The notes under the pieces were generated by a model. The model saw only the letters and a list, made by a program, of their open reading frames with translations. It did not search any database and had not been told where the DNA came from. A stretch of DNA of 64,000 nucleotides from Erigeron canadensis (Eukaryota > Streptophyta > Magnoliopsida > Asterales > Asteraceae), in the NCBI RefSeq assembly GCF_010389155.1, contig NC_057769.1, forward strand, positions 35,263,548 to 35,327,547. Reading direction: 5' to 3'. Positions 61,123-64,000 of this stretch are shown here, piece by piece. The translations under genes were made by a program, and so were the position numbers. Each line of letters starts with the position of its first letter. The stretch's first letter is position 1.

Positions 61123-63363
61123 TTATGAATACCTCGAATACCTATATGATTTAGATTGTGAATCAACAAATGGTCTAAAAGAATCTTGCCACTGCCTGCT
61201 CCCACTTCGCTCAAATACTGGACTTTGGACGTCTGCAGCCATTCTTCCAGAGCTGCTTCTAGTAAATTTGTTGACTTCGTTTCTCATATCTTCATCCATG
61301 TCATACTCTGCCCTCTATAAAAACCAATGCAAAAATTGATGCATGTATCCAATGAACAGAGAATCAAAAAATAGAAATAAAAAAGTATATTAGGTCTCTT
61401 TACTAGTTTGGAAAGAAGATGGGAAAAAATTGAAAGAGGTTCCATAATCTTTTTAGTGTCTTTGTGTCAGAAAAAGGAAGTATTATAGTAATGGAATTAG
61501 CATACGTGTTCTCGAGTTGGAGAGGAAGGGAAAGGAAGCTAGCAATTCGATAATTACACATATTTCTGTGTTGGGTTTTAGTTTATAGGTCAGGGGTCAT
61601 TTGATCACTAAAAAATGTATATAAAGACGTCCATTTTTTTTATCTCCAAATGTTCCTACATTTAGGATGTGCTTTGCATTGGTGCCGGAGACTACAGAAT
61701 AAAGTCCATCTGCATTAAAGGATCAGAACTGCCAGATAGCCGTGGGTGTCTGAATAATGGCAAGTGGCTAGAATAGTCCTTAGCGTGGCACGGCCCTAAA
61801 AGAACTCATTGGGAGTTGGAATTCAAGTTTAGCACCAATAAAGGTGAATTTATGCGTACAGCAGTCAGCAGGTTCGCTTTACTCGAATTCCTTTGGAATC
61901 AAGTTATGCAAGCATAGGGTGAACTTCAGATCCAATTAACCAAGCTCTATGTGAGAGTGAGCCAATAAATTTGGAACCCTGCCTTTTCAATTGTCATTGG
62001 GTGTCAAATACATAGTTAAAAGGTTTTAAGTTGGTTGTGAACTATCCTGCCCAAAACACTAACCTTTTGGAAGTTATATTGGGTGGGTCGGAGGCAAGAT
62101 ATTCAACATGTAGAAATCATATACACAAAGATTGGCACTGGTATGGATGGGAAACAGATAAACCAAAGCTGTGGTTAATTAAATTTCTTGGAACCTAAAC
62201 AACGTAACCTTGACCGATGTTAGTTGGCAAAATAAGTTGATCTCTATTGTAATTTACTGGCTCGTTTCTTTCCGAAAATATTGGCTCCCAGGTGGATTTC
62301 CATTAGAAATTAATAAAAGTTTCCTTTTCAAAAAAGAAAAAAAGAAACTACAGAAAAGGATGCATCTAAAGATAGAAGATGAATGATTTTTAATACCTTA
62401 GAAGGATTTGAAAGTACAGCATACGCCTCTCCAATCATTTTGAAAAGTCTATCAGCATCTTTGTGGACATTTACAGCTATTTCCTTCCACACTCCGTCAT
62501 CTCCGTTATCACATCTACTCACTGATAGGGCAGCCTGCATCACAAATGGGTATATGTAAGAACCATTTACCAGTTAATCAAATTCAGATCAGAGATGGCA
62601 ATTTCAAACCAATTACTTACAAACAGATCCATAGATCTTCATCAGGCAGACAGCCATATAAAATAACTTAGCTCATTAAAGAAACAGGTCGAAAGTCGCA
62701 ATGAGTGTAATTGGAACGTGAAAAACCTCTTGAATCATTTTTTCATAAAAAAAGATTTATAACTGAAACAATATCATTTCATACTCAAATTTGACATTAA
62801 TTATGTAATTTTGTATGTAAAATTTTGCACAGGAAGTTTTTGGGGCAACCTGATACCATATGTTTTAACATGTACCAAAATTTGACCATTTGACCATAAC
62901 TGTTACCCAACCTGCCCAGACACCCCTTTTTCAGTCTCTATTTGTCTACAACCTTATCAGGATGATGTTTTAATGCAGCTTTCCGATATGCCTTCTTGAC
63001 TTCTGATGCAGCAGCAGTTGATTCAACTCCCCTGTAAAATTAGAAACCCAGATAATCACTCAACATTAGACTTTTCCTCGTTCAATCATGATTTCAAACA
63101 AAACCTCCATATACAATATAAAGGACTTACAATATGAGGTACATGTTTAGGGGAATCCCCTTTCTGGATTCTTCTTCAATGTGATAGAGCCGAAGCTGAG
63201 TTTGCCTTAGCTCGTTCATAACACTTGATTTATCTGACACTCCAGAAAGAATGCCCTTTTCCTCCATCTGTGACGTCAGAATAGACACTGATTTTCGAAG
63301 ATCTATAGCTGCTTGTCCATAATCTCTAATCATTTCATATAAGCTGGCTCGTCTAGAAACTGC
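61123..63363 (-). CDS. TPR and DnaJ-domain co-chaperone, C-terminal part
   Basis: The last four exons are visible on the minus strand: 63363..63131, 63031..62953, 62534..62397 and 61314..61123 (stop TAA). They join in phase; earlier exons lie beyond the right edge. Proteins of this type combine TPR repeats that bind Hsp70 or Hsp90 with a J-domain that stimulates Hsp70 ATPase. The first exon reads AVSRRASLYEMIRDYGQAAI (the end of a TPR array). The J-domain spans NMYLILGVESTAAASEVKKA, then YRKAALKHHPDK with the catalytic HPD, an insert, and DRLFKMIGEAYAVLSNPSKR. The tail is Ser/Arg-rich and ends YRYSRYS. Layout matches Arabidopsis At2g41520 and At5g12430 as I recall them. Confidence 0.93.
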
Positions 63364-64000
63364 CTGCATTAATTAAAGTAGATCATTTCCAAGTATCAGT
63401 TATAACCCCTGAAGAAGAAAGGCACACATTGACACTAGTCCACAAGCTTCCTTTGTTATGTGGGGAACGTTAGACATTTAATCAACAATCTAACTTTTTT
63501 TTCGATAACATAGGTACTAGGATTGGTTAATATGTCTTAGTGTCGAGTTATTTTTTATTTTACCACGGGCCAAGTTAGAGATGGTGATTTTTACATTTAG
63601 AGCTTCCTAAATCATTTTATTCAGATTAGATCATTACTAAAATTATATAAAACTTGTAATCCTATGCAAGACACTATTCTTTTCTTATGAGGAAACAAAA
63701 TTGATGGGATGAAAGTGTTCCGTATCAACCAATCTAGATGTTTCGACCCACTACAGAAACTCCCAGTTTTGACCTGTTGTCCCACCCGCATGACCTGCCC
63801 ATTGTTGCATATTTCAAAGAGTGGGAACGCTAACATATGCAATTCTTACTTTTAATAAGTGAGAAGCTCAATCTAGTCAAAGATTTATAAGTATAACTGG
63901 GAAGAGTGACATCCATATATGTATTATTCCTCATTAATAGCCATGATTTGTTGCATAAAAGTCAACAGTGCTCGAGTGATAAGTAACATTGCAAAATATG
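63364..64000 (-). other. Intron of the TPR-DnaJ gene
   Basis: No exon was recognised between 63364 and the right edge. It contains a dispersed-repeat-like segment with GACCCA, GACCTG and TTTTGACC motifs (about 63740-63800), similar to pieces seen in other introns of this window. Confidence 0.5.

Noticed and set aside
1..64000. A coordinated gene cluster or novel multi-gene system
   Set aside because: The recognised genes are unrelated housekeeping or family genes on both strands with separate promoters, and nothing suggests joint function.

Overview
This is a nuclear plant genome window, very probably from a eudicot. The genes are split by many GT-AG introns, intergenic DNA is AT-rich, and class II transposon remnants are common. 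The proteins are plant types: chloroplast uroporphyrinogen decarboxylase, a plant tetraspanin with GCCK, an NPF transporter, a P-class PPR protein and a GH17 glucanase. The style of the dispersed repeats suggests an asterid, perhaps Asteraceae, but that is an inference. No CRISPR array, operon or rRNA was seen, and no tRNA was recognised by eye.

Layout, left to right. The 3' end of an RCE1-type CAAX protease (+, 1-1091) is followed by a decayed membrane-protein reading frame (1.8-2.4 kb) and transposon debris. Next come chloroplast UROD/HEME1 (+, 5458-8173), an NPF/NRT1-PTR transporter (-, 8912-12008), a two-exon tetraspanin with a 4.1-kb intron (+, 15651-20595), and mitochondrial ATP synthase subunit d (-, 21484-24476). 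A repeat-rich stretch (24.7-28.3 kb) carries two hAT-type MITEs. Then come eEF1B beta/delta (-, 28583-32740), an Emigrant-like element and a probable solo LTR (33-36 kb), a chloroplast-type PPR gene (+, 36897-42081) and the exon-junction-complex protein Y14 (-, 43119-46820). A degenerate stretch (48-53 kb) holds fragments of an RPAP2-like gene, a sugar transporter and a DUF295/F-box-type gene. Helitron-like and SINE-like repeats follow. The window ends with a GH17 beta-1,3-glucanase (-, 57894-59184) and the 3' part of a TPR-DnaJ protein (-, 61123 to beyond the right half of the window).

All exon joins of the eleven intact or edge-truncated genes were worked out by hand and keep phase. Two introns use GC rather than GT donors (UROD intron 2, ATP synthase d intron 1). 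The genes do not form a pathway; they are ordinary neighbours on a chromosome. They share a few promoter features, such as telo-box motifs near the eEF1B and ATP synthase genes.

I did not find a convincing undescribed biological system. The strongest non-routine observations are mobile elements whose target-site duplications can be read directly (8 bp hAT, 9 bp and 11 bp Mutator-like, TA for the mariner/pogo types), a family of short Helitron-like elements, the two GC-AG introns, a decayed copy of an RCE1 exon beyond UROD, and the pseudogene cluster at 49-53 kb.
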